DNA of 58,842 nucleotides from Kocuria sp. (GCA_030454085.1 JAKDJD010000015.1:1-58842), one strand, 5' to 3'; counted from the first letter of the stretch, positions 29,413 to 41,486 are shown. Numbers and translations: made by a program. Notes: generated by a model not told the origin, from the sequence alone.

Positions 29413-30186
29413 CTAGATCAACCGTGAGACCGGTTCGATCAGGTCCGGCCCGTTGTTTGCCACGGAGCCGACGTCGCTTCCGACCTCGGTGAGGATCCAT
29501 TCGCTCGCGACGTCGTAGGCGTTGGCACGAACCCGCTCAACGGCCTCCTCGGGGCTGTGCTCAGCGCGGAGCCACGTGGTCAGTTCGTCGTCGTCCTCAC
29601 CTGTGAATCGCAGGGGAAGCGGCAAGCGATCGTGAAGCCGGGCGAGGTCGCCGAGCGTCTCGTTCGTTCCCGCGGCGTCTTCATCGGGAGAGGCCCCGGT
29701 CAGGATCGTCGTCGAGAGCAACCATTGCCCTGCCTCCTCTCCTGACGGGATCTTCCACCATTCGTAGAGCCCGGCGAAGTAGATGCTGTCCTGCGGATTG
29801 TGCGGGTGGACGAAGTACGGGGTCTTGGGGGCCTTGCCCCGACCAGATTCGCTCTCCGCGGTGTGCTTGGCCCATTCGTAGTACCCGTTGGCCGGGATCG
29901 CACATCGTTGGGTTTTCACGGCATGGCGGAAGGTGGGCTTCTCGACCACGGTTTCGGAGCGTGCGTTGAAGGCTCTGGAGGAAAAGGACTCGTCCTTGGC
30001 CCACCGGGGCAACAGCCCCCAGCGGGCGGAGTGGATCCGGCGCTTCCACGAGTCGTCCTCCTGGTGATCGACCAGAATCGGCACGGTCCTAGTCGGAGCG
30101 ACGTTGTAGTCCGCGATCGACTCGTCGAGTTCGACCCCGCCGAGCAGGTCTCCCTGGGCTCTGGCTATGACATACCGTCCACACAT
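29413..30186 (-). CDS. SOS response-associated peptidase family protein (SRAP, HMCES/YedK-like)
   Basis: This 257-residue SRAP protein shields abasic sites in single-stranded DNA by forming a thiazolidine crosslink through its N-terminal cysteine. The catalytic set is complete: C2 right after the initiator Met in MCGRY, N74 in FNARSET, E104 in YYEW, and H185 in LHDRLPL. I chose ATG 30186 because activity needs Cys at position 2; a start four codons upstream would destroy this. It overlaps the lipoate ligase-like gene by 22 bases, so the two are probably coupled. Confidence 0.92.
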   Translation of the reverse strand: MCGRYVIARAQGDLLGGVELDESIADYNVAPTRTVPILVDHQEDDSWKRRIHSARWGLLPRWAKDESFSSRAFNARSETVVEKPTFRHAVKTQRCAIPANGYYEWAKHTAESESGRGKAPKTPYFVHPHNPQDSIYFAGLYEWWKIPSGEEAGQWLLSTTILTGASPDEDAAGTNETLGDLARLHDRLPLPLRFTGEDDDELTTWLRAEHSPEEAVERVRANAYDVASEWILTEVGSDVGSVANNGPDLIEPVSRLI

Positions 30187-30860
30187 CGCTTGTCCCATTC
30201 CTCGTAGGCTTCCAGTACCGCGTCTTCCACATCATCCCACCGAACCTCCGGAACGGCCATCGATACGGAGCCTACGGTGCGCGGGTTCATCGGTATGCGC
30301 AATGCCTTGTAGACCTCGTCGAGGACAGCCCGTAGGGGCTCCGGTCGGGAGACGACGACGCCGGCCGAGAACCACCACGCGCCGGAGACGACACGTTGCG
30401 CGGTGCCGACCACTTTGACCTTTTCACCGCCGGGCGCGATTCCATGGACGCTGTATTCTCCCGCGCAGTACTCCCCCGGCAACTCGCCGACGTCTGCCGG
30501 CATGCCCAATCCATCGAGAATACGAGCCCAGAGGCGGCCGAAGCTACGGTATCTGGCCATCGTCGTGCTGGTGGGGTCCTGGGTCCGCACCAGGTGGTCC
30601 ACGATCATGCAGTCCGAATGGTAGGCCGCTGCACGTCCCCCGACTTTTCGGACCCACGGGACGAAACCGTGTGCCTCGCACGCCTCGCGGGCCGCGTCGA
30701 ATCCGGGGTTGAGTTCGTCGCGCCGCCCGAATCCCACGATGGGACCGGGCTTCGAGAACCTCAGGATGGGCTGTTCGTCCCCCGACGCGACTCGACGCAA
30801 TCGGGACAGCGTCGATTCATAGTCTTCCGCGACGGACCCGAGATGACGTTCGATGAGCAT
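30165..30860 (-). CDS. Lipoate-protein ligase / octanoyltransferase-like protein (BPL/LplA/LipB fold)
   Basis: This 231-residue protein of the biotin/lipoate ligase fold has the conserved stretch VRKVGGRAAAYHSD, which stands in for RRxxGGGxVxHD. GEYCAGEYSV with C132 follows, then KVKVVGTAQRV with K149 at the LplA-type catalytic lysine spacing. Both a candidate acyl-Cys (LipM-like) and the ligase Lys are present, so ligase and octanoyltransferase roles cannot be separated by eye. Its last 22 bases overlap the SRAP gene. The ATG at 30860 has cggagg upstream. Confidence 0.78.
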   Translation of the reverse strand: MLIERHLGSVAEDYESTLSRLRRVASGDEQPILRFSKPGPIVGFGRRDELNPGFDAAREACEAHGFVPWVRKVGGRAAAYHSDCMIVDHLVRTQDPTSTTMARYRSFGRLWARILDGLGMPADVGELPGEYCAGEYSVHGIAPGGEKVKVVGTAQRVVSGAWWFSAGVVVSRPEPLRAVLDEVYKALRIPMNPRTVGSVSMAVPEVRWDDVEDAVLEAYEEWDKRCVDGMS

Positions 30861-30986
30861 GGCGCCTCCGCTCTGGGATTCGGACTCTCCGAGAATACCT
30901 GGATCGGCTGACGCCCTGATTCATGAGCACAACGTGGACTGCTATAGCCTGGTATCCGTCGTACCTCCAGGTCAGGAGCTTTCCCC

Positions 30987-32483
30987 GTGGCATCGTCCTC
31001 CACCTCGTCTCCCCGCCCCAGTAGCGTGATGAGTGCTGTCCGCCATCCGCGGCAGGGGGTGACCGAGCTGCTCGCCGGCGTCGTGACCTCCCTGGCGCTG
31101 ATCCCGGAGGCCACGGCCTTCGCGATCGTGACCGGCCTGGATCCTCGCACGGGACTCTTCGGCGCTGTGATCATCGCCTTGGTCACCTCCGTGCTCGGTG
31201 GCAGGCCCGCGATGGTTTCCGCCGCGGCCGGGTCGGTGGCTCTGGTCGCCGCACCGCTCATCATGAGTCACGGTCTCCAGTACTATCTGGCCGCGGTAGT
31301 ACTCTCCGGCATCGTCCAGATCCTCCTGGCAGCTGTCGGGGCCGCCAAGCTCATGCGTTTCATTCCTCGGTCGGTCATGAAGGGGTTCGTCAACGCCCTG
31401 GCGATCCTGATCTTCAGTTCCCAGTTGCCCGAACTCATGGGCGTTCCCGCGCTCGTGTACCCCCTCGTGGCCCTAGGCCTGGTCATCGTGTTCGTGCTTC
31501 CTCGAATCACGACAGTGATTCCCGCACCGCTGGTTGCGATCGTGGTCGTCACCGGGGTTGCGGTTCTGGCCGGCGGCGCTGTGCCCACGGTGGGTCAGAA
31601 AGGTTCCCTGCCGGACGCGCTGCCGGTGCCAGGCATCCCCGACGTCCCCTGGTCTGCGGAAACCTTCGTGACGATCGCCCCGATTGCGATCGCCATGGCT
31701 GTCGTGGGCCTGATCGAGTCACTTCTGACCGCGAAGCTGGTGGACGATCTGACGGATTCCCATTCGTCCAAGACCAAAGAGTCCTGGGCCCTGGGGATCG
31801 CGAACACGATTTCCGGGCTGTTCGGCTGTTCCGCTGGTTGCGCCATGATCGGGCAGACCATGATCAACGTGAAGGCGGGGGCTCGGACTCGGCTCTCATC
31901 CGTGGCCGCGGCCCTCTCCGTGCTCGCCCTGATCATGAGTCTCCACGGCGTATTGGCGATCATTCCGATGGCGGCCCTGGTCGCGGTGATGGTCTACGTT
32001 GCCTTCACGACCTTCGACTGGCATTCGATCAGTCCGCGCCTCCTCCGCAGAATGCCGGTCGCCGAGACGTTGACCATGGTGCTCACGGTTCTGGTGACCG
32101 TGCTGACGCACAATCTGGCTCTCGGCGTCGGGGTCGGAGTCATCGCGGCAATGATCGCTTTCGCCCGGAGAGTTGCGCACGTGGTCCACGTCGAGAGAAC
32201 CGTGGCGATCGAGGAGGACGACGTGCCGACGACGGCGACCTACACGATTCACGGGACGCTGTTCTTCGCGTCCTCGAACGATCTCTACTACTCGTTCAGG
32301 TATGCCGAGGACCCGCACGATGTGGTTCTCGACTTCAATGACGCGCGCATCTGGGACGCCTCGACAGTTGCCTCCGTGGACTCCATCACCCACCGATACG
32401 AAAAGAACGGACACGAGGTCCAGGTGGTGGGCCTGGACCCCGCGTCCGCTCATTTGCATGACCGTTTGAGCGGCAGCCTCTGA
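30987..32483 (+). CDS. SulP family inorganic anion transporter with STAS domain
   Basis: This 498-residue membrane transporter has about ten hydrophobic segments between residues 20 and 400 (SulP core). The typical VTSLALIPEATAFAIVTGLDP lies near the start. A short cytoplasmic STAS domain follows at about 418-495 (FASSNDLYYSF, VVLDFNDARIWDAST). SulP members carry sulfate, bicarbonate or other anions; the substrate is not predictable here. The start is GTG 30987 with caggag 8 nt upstream. It stands alone, convergent with the SRPBCC gene. Confidence 0.9.
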   Translation: MASSSTSSPRPSSVMSAVRHPRQGVTELLAGVVTSLALIPEATAFAIVTGLDPRTGLFGAVIIALVTSVLGGRPAMVSAAAGSVALVAAPLIMSHGLQYYLAAVVLSGIVQILLAAVGAAKLMRFIPRSVMKGFVNALAILIFSSQLPELMGVPALVYPLVALGLVIVFVLPRITTVIPAPLVAIVVVTGVAVLAGGAVPTVGQKGSLPDALPVPGIPDVPWSAETFVTIAPIAIAMAVVGLIESLLTAKLVDDLTDSHSSKTKESWALGIANTISGLFGCSAGCAMIGQTMINVKAGARTRLSSVAAALSVLALIMSLHGVLAIIPMAALVAVMVYVAFTTFDWHSISPRLLRRMPVAETLTMVLTVLVTVLTHNLALGVGVGVIAAMIAFARRVAHVVHVERTVAIEEDDVPTTATYTIHGTLFFASSNDLYYSFRYAEDPHDVVLDFNDARIWDASTVASVDSITHRYEKNGHEVQVVGLDPASAHLHDRLSGSL

Positions 32484-32564
32484 TCGGTGCCGCGACTCGA
32501 TGCGTCGCAGGTCGTGGCCGGTTCAACGATCGACGTCGTCAGTCGGTGCCGGAGGCGGCTCCCG

Positions 32565-33299
32565 TCAGACGGCTGCTTCGCCCTTGTAGAACGCGGCGGT
32601 GCGTTCGGCCTGGGCATGGGCGGCGTCCTCGTCGGAACCTGCCGTGATCTGGGCTTCCTCCCAGGCCTTCGCGGTCGCGTCGATGAATCGTTTGCCTTGT
32701 TCGGAGCCTTCGAGTTCATCCATCCGTTGCCGGACCGTCGCTGCTCGGCCGCTCAGGAAAGCATGGAGGGCGAGGAAAGCACCGTCCCAGCCGACGCCGG
32801 TAGCGCCCGCGCCGTAGGTGTCCCAGTGTTCATTGGCCGGTACGCGATGCCGGAGGGTCAACGACGACCCCGCGGCGGTTTGGGTGATCGAAATCTGCAA
32901 CTCGCTGTCCTGACCATCGTTGGTCCACGTGAGCTGCAGGAGCCTGGGAGCGTCGAAGATTTGGATGGTTCCTTCGGTCCCGGTCTTCTCGGTCCGGAAC
33001 TGGCGCTCTTCCTTCGAGGTGACTGTCACCGGCTCGAACCACACCGCGAGGTTTTCGGGATCCGTCAGGGCCGCCCAGATTTCCTGCGGAGCATTCGTGA
33101 AGGTTTGTTCCACCACGATCACGTGGTGGTTCTCTTTGTTCCCCACCTGGCGGTATACGCGCTCGAGTTGAAGGTCCGCAGGGTGCTTGGACGCGCCCGG
33201 ACGGCCGAACGGATCCTTTCGGCCTGCTGGCTCGCCCGCGGCCTGCTCGGCATTCTTTTCGCCTGGGGCTTCTTCCACTGATGACGCACTGTGTGCCAC
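32565..33299 (-). CDS. SRPBCC (AHSA1-like) domain protein
   Basis: This 244-residue protein has an SRPBCC/START-like ligand-binding domain at about 60-205 (PQEIWAALTDPENLAVWFEP; GVGWDGAFLALHAFL). It follows a charged, Ala/Glu/Gly-rich N-terminal ~50 residues of low complexity. Proteins of this class bind hydrophobic ligands or act as Hsp90-activator homologs; no specific role can be given. I chose GTG 33299 because gaggagtgcaga precedes it. A longer frame to 33407 has no ribosome site. Confidence 0.78.
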   Translation of the reverse strand: MAHSASSVEEAPGEKNAEQAAGEPAGRKDPFGRPGASKHPADLQLERVYRQVGNKENHHVIVVEQTFTNAPQEIWAALTDPENLAVWFEPVTVTSKEERQFRTEKTGTEGTIQIFDAPRLLQLTWTNDGQDSELQISITQTAAGSSLTLRHRVPANEHWDTYGAGATGVGWDGAFLALHAFLSGRAATVRQRMDELEGSEQGKRFIDATAKAWEEAQITAGSDEDAAHAQAERTAAFYKGEAAV

Positions 33300-33433
33300 T
33301 CTGCACTCCTCATCTCGATGTGACTGCCTCTTCGAGAATACGACGCAGTGCCGGAACATGGCGACTTCGGCGCGCAACCTCCGAACCGGTGCTCCCCTGT
33401 GATGCACTGCGGTCGTCGGAGCCTCGTCATACG

Positions 33434-33472
33434 AAAGGGCCGGGCACGCAACTACCTGCGTGCCCGGCCCTT
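33434..33472 (-). terminator. Intrinsic terminator after nrdF
   Basis: A 16-bp stem (arms 33435-33450 and 33457-33472, loop actacc) is followed on the minus strand by a short T-rich tract. It closes the nrdHIEF transcript. Confidence 0.8.
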
Positions 33473-33509
33473 GTCCCCACCGCGATGTGCACGAGGCGGG
33501 ATCAGCGGC

Positions 33510-36782
<3,273 letters not shown>

Positions 36783-36786
<4 letters not shown>

Positions 36787-37247
36787 TTCGAGAGTTGGAA
36801 GTTTTGTGTCCAAAACGCTTTCAGTCCTTCGTTGACGCGGGCAACATCGTCGCTGGTGCCCATGAGCTCGAATTTGTACAGAACGGGAACCTCGCACTTT
36901 GCCGCGATCTTGTCCGCGGCGATGCAGAACAGTTCCCCGAAGTTGGTGTTCCCGGCGCCGATGACACCGAGCATCAGAGCCCGGTTCCTCGGTTCCCGAA
37001 GGAACTTCATGACTTGAGGCGGCACGGCCCCGCCGGAGCGAGGCCGCCCGTAGGTCGGAATGCACAGCACGAAGGGACGATCCATCAGGATCGTGTCCTC
37101 GCCAGTGCGAAGCGGAAGCCGAATCGATTCGGCATCCAATTTGTCCACGAACTTGTGCGTATTCCCGGAGATGGAGGAGAAGTAGACGAGCACGGGCTCG
37201 TTTGCCGACGCCGGGATGTCGCGGTGGTCTTCAAGGACGGTTTCCAC
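36783..37247 (-). CDS. nrdI: Class Ib ribonucleotide reductase flavodoxin NrdI
   Basis: NrdI is an FMN protein that supplies the oxidant to assemble the Mn-tyrosyl radical of NrdF. It is 154 residues from GTG 37247. [17 protein letters not shown] is the flavodoxin phosphate loop. Downstream VPTYG-like ([15 protein letters not shown]) and [12 protein letters not shown] are the flavin-contact segments. Its stop overlaps the nrdE GTG. It sits about 180 bases after nrdH, so nrdHIEF looks like one transcript. Confidence 0.95.
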
Positions 37248-37424
37248 AGTGGTCGCCCCCAAAATAATCTGGCGATGTCGAGGTATATGTGACCGGCCGC
37301 GGGCGGGGATCTGATCCACCGCCGCCCTATAGGTGTTCAACACTCGCGGGGTCCATGGTGTTCCTCATGTCCCGCGGCCGCAGCCCTGTCCACCCGCTTT
37401 CGCGGATCGGACCGGACGAGATGT

Positions 37425-37661
37425 TCAGGAAGCCAGAGCCGCTTCCAGGGTCCCGATCTTGTCCGGGCGGAAACCCGACCAGTGGTCATTCTCGGTCTCC
37501 ACCACGGGGGCCTGCATGTATCCGAGGCCCTTGATGTGTTCGAGAGCCTGAGCATCCTCGGTCACGTCAACGACGTTGTAGGAGATGCCGCGCTTGTCCA
37601 GGGCACGGTAGGTCGCGTTGCACTGGACGCAGGCGGGCTTGGTGTAAACGGTGATGGACAT
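37425..37661 (-). CDS. nrdH: Glutaredoxin-like protein NrdH
   Basis: This 78-residue thioredoxin-fold electron donor for NrdEF has the active site CVQC at 11-14. The C-terminal WSGFRPDKI motif lets thioredoxin reductase, rather than glutathione, reduce it. The ATG at 37661 follows gcaagaggagaatgc. It is the first gene of nrdHIEF, behind a ~310-base control region with NrdR-box-like and DnaA-box-like sites. Confidence 0.96.
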   Translation of the reverse strand: MSITVYTKPACVQCNATYRALDKRGISYNVVDVTEDAQALEHIKGLGYMQAPVVETENDHWSGFRPDKIGTLEAALAS

Positions 37662-37757
37662 GCATTCTCCTCTTGCAGTGTGGCGGCAACCTCTGCCCCG
37701 AGCTCCGTTTCCCGGGGGTGGGACGACGGTGCGGGTCCGGTTGAAGGGTTCCGCTCA

Positions 37758-37773
37758 ATACTACATCTAGTGT
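37758..37773 (-). promoter_or_regulatory. NrdR-box-like site 1
   Basis: On the minus strand this reads ACACTAGATGTAGTAT, close to the 16-bp NrdR consensus acaCwAtATaTwGtgt (about 13 of 16 positions). It lies downstream of the presumed nrdH transcript start. Confidence 0.7.
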
Positions 37774-37789
37774 CGCACCGAAAAAGCCC

Positions 37790-37805
37790 CCACAACATAT
37801 TAGGT
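37790..37805 (-). promoter_or_regulatory. NrdR-box-like site 2 overlapping the nrdH -10
   Basis: ccacaacatattaggt matches about 12 of 16 NrdR consensus positions and starts exactly 32 bp from site 1, the three-helical-turn spacing usual for tandem NrdR boxes. It contains TAATAT (minus strand, 37797-37802), a likely -10, so binding would block transcription. Confidence 0.65.
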
Positions 37806-37819
37806 TTTTCGCTGAGAAG

Positions 37820-37828
37820 TTATCCCCA
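37820..37828 (+). promoter_or_regulatory. DnaA-box-like 9-mer (ttatcccca)
   Basis: This differs from the DnaA consensus TTATCCACA at one position. It lies immediately upstream of the presumed nrdH promoter. Confidence 0.3.
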
Positions 37829-37907
37829 ACCTGTGCAAATGACACCGTTGTAGTCGTGGCGCGGAATGACGCGGACGATGCTTTCCTCATCGCGTTCTGA
37901 CCACAGA

Positions 37908-37916
37908 TTGTCCACA
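37908..37916 (+). promoter_or_regulatory. DnaA box (ttgtccaca)
   Basis: This is an exact match to the actinobacterial DnaA-box form TTGTCCACA, about 100 bp upstream of the nrdH -10 and in the same orientation as the partial site at 37820. Confidence 0.45.
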
Positions 37917-37973
37917 GACGATCCGTCCAAAAATTTCTTCCGGAGTCCGAATCGGTCGTGTCGCACCCGTCGA

Positions 37974-39074
37974 CTAGAGCAGCCCCGAGTGTCGCAGTTT
38001 GTCCGACAACGTGCCACCGTCATTGGCCTCCATCCAGAGGGAACCCGCCGCGATCTCCCGCGCGCGGTCGTCGCCCCAGACCCGCCCCGAGGCCAGGACG
38101 GACTCCCCGACGGTGAGGTTCCGGATCACGATGGCGGCCACGTTCTCCGGGTAGCGCAGGGCGAAGCCGTTGTAGATATCGGGGTCACGTTGCCCGTCGT
38201 CGCCCACCAGAATCCATTTCATGTCGGGAAACTCCCTGGCCAGTCGTTTGAGCGACTCGACCTTGTGTGCCGCACCCGACCGAAACCATCGCGTCCTGGT
38301 CGGCCCCCAGTCCGTGAGGAGCAAGGTGCCTTCCGGGTAGGCATTCCTGGACAGGAATCGGCGCAGCGTGGGCGCCACGTTCCAGGCGCCGGTGGATAGA
38401 TACATGATCGGTGCACGCGGGTGGGCCCTGTGCAACCGTTCGAGGAAGACCGGCATTCCCGGTGTCGGCATCCTGGCGTGCTCGCTCAACACGAAGGAGT
38501 TCCACGCCGCCAGGAGCGGACGCGGAAGGGCAGTCACCATGATCGTGTCGTCGACGTCGCAAATGATCCCGATCTTCTCGTCATCGGGCACCACGTAGAC
38601 CGTCGAGGAGACGACGTCGGATCCGGCCGTGCTCATCCTGACCGTATGGACCCCCGGAGCAAGCTCGATCGCGAGTTCGACGTCAATCACTCCCCCGTGG
38701 TCTGCGGAGACCTGAAAGTGCTGGTCGCCGATCACGACGTCGATCTCGGCATGGGCAATCGGAACGGAGGTGAAGGACCGCCACCCTCGGGCCGGGCTCG
38801 TCGCTCGCTGATCGCCCGCGAAGGAATCGATGATGTCGGAGAACATCATGGTCTTGTAGACGGCTCTCCCCAGAACCCGGACCCAGCTCGTCTTGCCATA
38901 TCCCACGAACGGCACGATGACTGGTTCGTTGCCCGCCCTGACCGCGGACTTCTCGCGGCTCTCGTGGATACGGTCGGCCACGCGATAGGCGATGTTGACG
39001 GCTTCACGGCCCACGGAGGGGGTTCGGCGCTTCTTCGGAAGGAACCGTCGGGCCGGAGGCCGGGAGTCTGCCAT
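37974..39074 (-). CDS. App1-like phosphatase (DUF2183 domain)
   Basis: This 366-residue protein has an N-terminal beta-rich region and a C-terminal App1-type HAD phosphatase domain. The catalytic motif is CDVDDTIMV (D173, D175, T177). YLSTGAWN and ILVGDDGQRDPDIY are the later HAD motifs. Yeast App1 is a phosphatidate phosphatase; bacterial homologs are assigned only by similarity. No signal peptide or membrane helix is visible. It starts at ATG 39074 and diverges from the DASS transporter. Confidence 0.85.
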   Translation of the reverse strand: MADSRPPARRFLPKKRRTPSVGREAVNIAYRVADRIHESREKSAVRAGNEPVIVPFVGYGKTSWVRVLGRAVYKTMMFSDIIDSFAGDQRATSPARGWRSFTSVPIAHAEIDVVIGDQHFQVSADHGGVIDVELAIELAPGVHTVRMSTAGSDVVSSTVYVVPDDEKIGIICDVDDTIMVTALPRPLLAAWNSFVLSEHARMPTPGMPVFLERLHRAHPRAPIMYLSTGAWNVAPTLRRFLSRNAYPEGTLLLTDWGPTRTRWFRSGAAHKVESLKRLAREFPDMKWILVGDDGQRDPDIYNGFALRYPENVAAIVIRNLTVGESVLASGRVWGDDRAREIAAGSLWMEANDGGTLSDKLRHSGLL

Positions 39075-39267
39075 GCGTCCAGTGTGTCATACCGGGGTGT
39101 ACCCGACGGGGCGTGACGAGTCGGCAAATGTGGCGAACGGAACCGTCCCGATAAGCGGATTCGAGGCTTTTGTCCCAGGTCGACCTTCTAGGATCGGGAG
39201 TCGTCAAGATACGGCTAACAGCCGCCTGACCAGCCACAACAGATCTTCTACACGCCAGAGGAACACC

Positions 39268-40734
39268 GTGAGCAGCGCACCCGCCCGCACGAAAGAACCA
39301 CAGGGACGCCCAGCGCGTCCGCGCCGGACCATGCCCCTCAAGATCGCCGCGATCGTGATCGTGACCGTTGTGATCTTTTTTCTCCCCGTCCCGGACGGGG
39401 TCGATCCGCGCGGCATGCACATGGCCGGCATCTTCGTCGGAACCATTCTTGGCCTGATCCTCCAACCCCTGCCGACGGCGTCCATGGCGCTGGTCGGGTT
39501 GGCGGCTGCCATGATGACCGGCACCATGACGCCTGAGAAAGAAGCCCTCCAGGGGTTCGGCAACGCGACCATCTGGCTCATCGTGGCCGCATTCTTTATT
39601 GCCGACGGCTTCCTGATCACGGGTTTGGGGCGTCGCATCGCGCTGCTCTTCGTCTCGGTCCTGGGGCGTTCTTCCTTGGGTCTCTCCTACGGGATGGCGC
39701 TCACCGACCTCGTGCTGGCTCCCGCCACACCCTCGAACACCGCGCGTGCGGGTGGCGTCGTCTACCCGATCGTCACGTCTTTGGCGACGGTCAACGATTC
39801 GGAGCCCACGAGCGACGAATCCCGACGACGCCTCGGTTCCTACCTGTCCCTGACCTCGGTCCAGGTCAACACGGTGACCTCAGCGATGTTCGTGACCGCC
39901 ATGGCCGGCAACCCTCTGGCCGTCAGTTTTGCTTCCCATCAACAGGTCACCATCACGTGGGGAACTTGGGCCCTCGCCGCGATCGTCCCCGGACTCGTGG
40001 CTCTGGCCACCATGCCCTGGGTCATGTCCAAGGTGTACCCGCCATCCTTGCGGAGCACGCCGGAGGCACCCGCCCAGGCACGTCAGCAGTTGCGCGAGGT
40101 GGGGCCGATGAGTCGTGCCGAGTGGATCATGCTCGCGACCTTCGTGGTCCTTCTCCTCCTTTGGGTCCTCGGGGGGACGCTGGGTATCAACGCGACCGCG
40201 GCGGCGTTCCTCGGCGTCGCAATCCTTCTGGTCACCAAGGTGCTCACGTGGAAGGACATGGCCAAGAATTCTGGTGCCTGGTCCACGCTCATCTTCTTCT
40301 CGGTCCTGGTCGGAATGGCCACTCATCTCAATACGCTGGGCGTCATCGACTGGATCGGTCGCACCGTGAGCTCGCTGGTCGGTGGGATGCCCTGGCCTGT
40401 CGCGTTCGGGATCCTGGCCCTCGTCTACTTCTACGTCCACTATTTCTTCGCCTCGAATACGGCGCAGATCGTTGCCATGTACTCCGTCTTCCTCGGGGCA
40501 GCCATTGGCGCCGGCACACCAGCCTTGTTCGCCGCCCTGGCTTTCGGTTTCATGGGGAATCTCATCGGTGGTATCACGCACTATGCCTCCGGGCCTGCGG
40601 GGGTCATTTACGGCTCCGGCTACGTGACGACGGCCGAGTGGTTCAAGGTCGGTTTGATTGCTTCGGTGGTCAACATCCTTATTTGGACCGTGGTCGGCTC
40701 CGGGTGGATGTACGTGATGGGCCTGTGGAACTGA
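39268..40734 (+). CDS. DASS family anion:Na+ symporter (dicarboxylate/CitT-type)
   Basis: This 488-residue integral membrane transporter has about twelve hydrophobic segments. The divalent anion/sodium symporter features include ATPSNTARAGGVVYPI with the SNT motif and a second SNT-like FASNTAQIVAMYS late in the protein. Substrates of the family are C4-dicarboxylates, citrate or sulfate; which one is unknown. The GTG at 39268 is preceded by cagaggaacacc. It stands alone between App1 and mntR. Confidence 0.9.
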   Translation: MSSAPARTKEPQGRPARPRRTMPLKIAAIVIVTVVIFFLPVPDGVDPRGMHMAGIFVGTILGLILQPLPTASMALVGLAAAMMTGTMTPEKEALQGFGNATIWLIVAAFFIADGFLITGLGRRIALLFVSVLGRSSLGLSYGMALTDLVLAPATPSNTARAGGVVYPIVTSLATVNDSEPTSDESRRRLGSYLSLTSVQVNTVTSAMFVTAMAGNPLAVSFASHQQVTITWGTWALAAIVPGLVALATMPWVMSKVYPPSLRSTPEAPAQARQQLREVGPMSRAEWIMLATFVVLLLLWVLGGTLGINATAAAFLGVAILLVTKVLTWKDMAKNSGAWSTLIFFSVLVGMATHLNTLGVIDWIGRTVSSLVGGMPWPVAFGILALVYFYVHYFFASNTAQIVAMYSVFLGAAIGAGTPALFAALAFGFMGNLIGGITHYASGPAGVIYGSGYVTTAEWFKVGLIASVVNILIWTVVGSGWMYVMGLWN

Positions 40735-40798
40735 CCCACGGGATAGAGTGACGGAGTACTGTCGCACCCACGGGGTCGAGGCGGGAACGCCGATTCCG

Positions 40799-40804
40799 TA
40801 CGAT
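40799..40804 (+). promoter_or_regulatory. Candidate -10 of a leaderless transcript (mntR-like gene)
   Basis: TACGAT ends 7 nt before the ATG at 40812. It favours that ATG over the one at 40803, which would lie inside the hexamer. Confidence 0.4.
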
Positions 40805-40811
40805 GGTGCTC

Positions 40812-41486
40812 ATGTCCGTCTCCTCATTGACCGAAAGCACGCAGAACTACCTCAAGACCATCTGGTCGCTCAATGAGTGGTCGGAGGAGCCGGTCACCGC
40901 GTCGGCCATCTCCGCAGCCACGGGGCTCAGGCTGTCTTCCGTGTCAGATGCCGTGCGCAAGCTGACCACACAGGGCCTGCTCAAGCATGCGCCTTATGGC
41001 GCCGTGGCCCTGACGGACGAAGGCCGCGCCCACGCCGTGGCCATGGTCCGGCGGCACCGACTTCTGGAAACATTTCTCGTGGAGACGCTGGGGTACACCT
41101 GGGACCAGGTGCACGACGAAGCCGAGGTCCTGGAGCACTCCGTCTCGGACTTCATGGTCGACCGCATCGCGGAACTCCTGGGACACCCCGCACGCGATCC
41201 GCACGGAGACCCCATTCCTTCGGCCGACGGGATCGTGGACTCCCCCGACGCCACGCGCCTGACGGACGTCCGCCCAGGGGCCACGGTCCGCGTCGTCCGG
41301 ATCTCCGACGCCGACCCACGCCTGCTCCAGTATTTTTCCGCCCAGGGCCTTGCGGTCGGGACGCAGATCAGCACGTCGGAAGGTGCGCCGTACTCGGGCA
41401 CGGTGGACATCACGGTCGACGAGGGGTCCCAGCTCACTCTGGGGCGCGAGGCCACCGACTCCGTCTTCGTCGCGGAGTCGGCTTAG
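40812..41486 (+). CDS. mntR: DtxR/MntR-family metal-dependent repressor
   Basis: This 224-residue metalloregulator has an N-terminal winged helix (TASAISAATGLRLSSVSDAVRKL, about 29-52) and a metal-binding/dimerisation middle with MVRRHRLLETFL and HDEAEVLEHSVS. A C-terminal FeoA/SH3-like domain lies at about 150-224. It most likely represses the neighbouring manganese ABC operon when Mn is plentiful. The gene converges with that operon, the stop codons overlapping as TTAG. The assignment to Mn rather than Fe is by context. Confidence 0.85.
   Translation: MSVSSLTESTQNYLKTIWSLNEWSEEPVTASAISAATGLRLSSVSDAVRKLTTQGLLKHAPYGAVALTDEGRAHAVAMVRRHRLLETFLVETLGYTWDQVHDEAEVLEHSVSDFMVDRIAELLGHPARDPHGDPIPSADGIVDSPDATRLTDVRPGATVRVVRISDADPRLLQYFSAQGLAVGTQISTSEGAPYSGTVDITVDEGSQLTLGREATDSVFVAESA

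Larger units (their letters stand above)
37662..37973. other. nrdHIEF control region
   Basis: This 312-base gap between the App1 gene and nrdH contains two 16-bp NrdR-box-like palindromes, a TAATAT -10 candidate inside the upstream one, and DnaA-box-like 9-mers further upstream, all listed separately. No short gene is apparent. Confidence 0.6.

Noticed and set aside
37820..37916. Replication origin
   Set aside because: Only one exact and one partial DnaA box, no A/T-rich unwinding region and no dnaA/dnaN neighbours; a regulatory role is more plausible.
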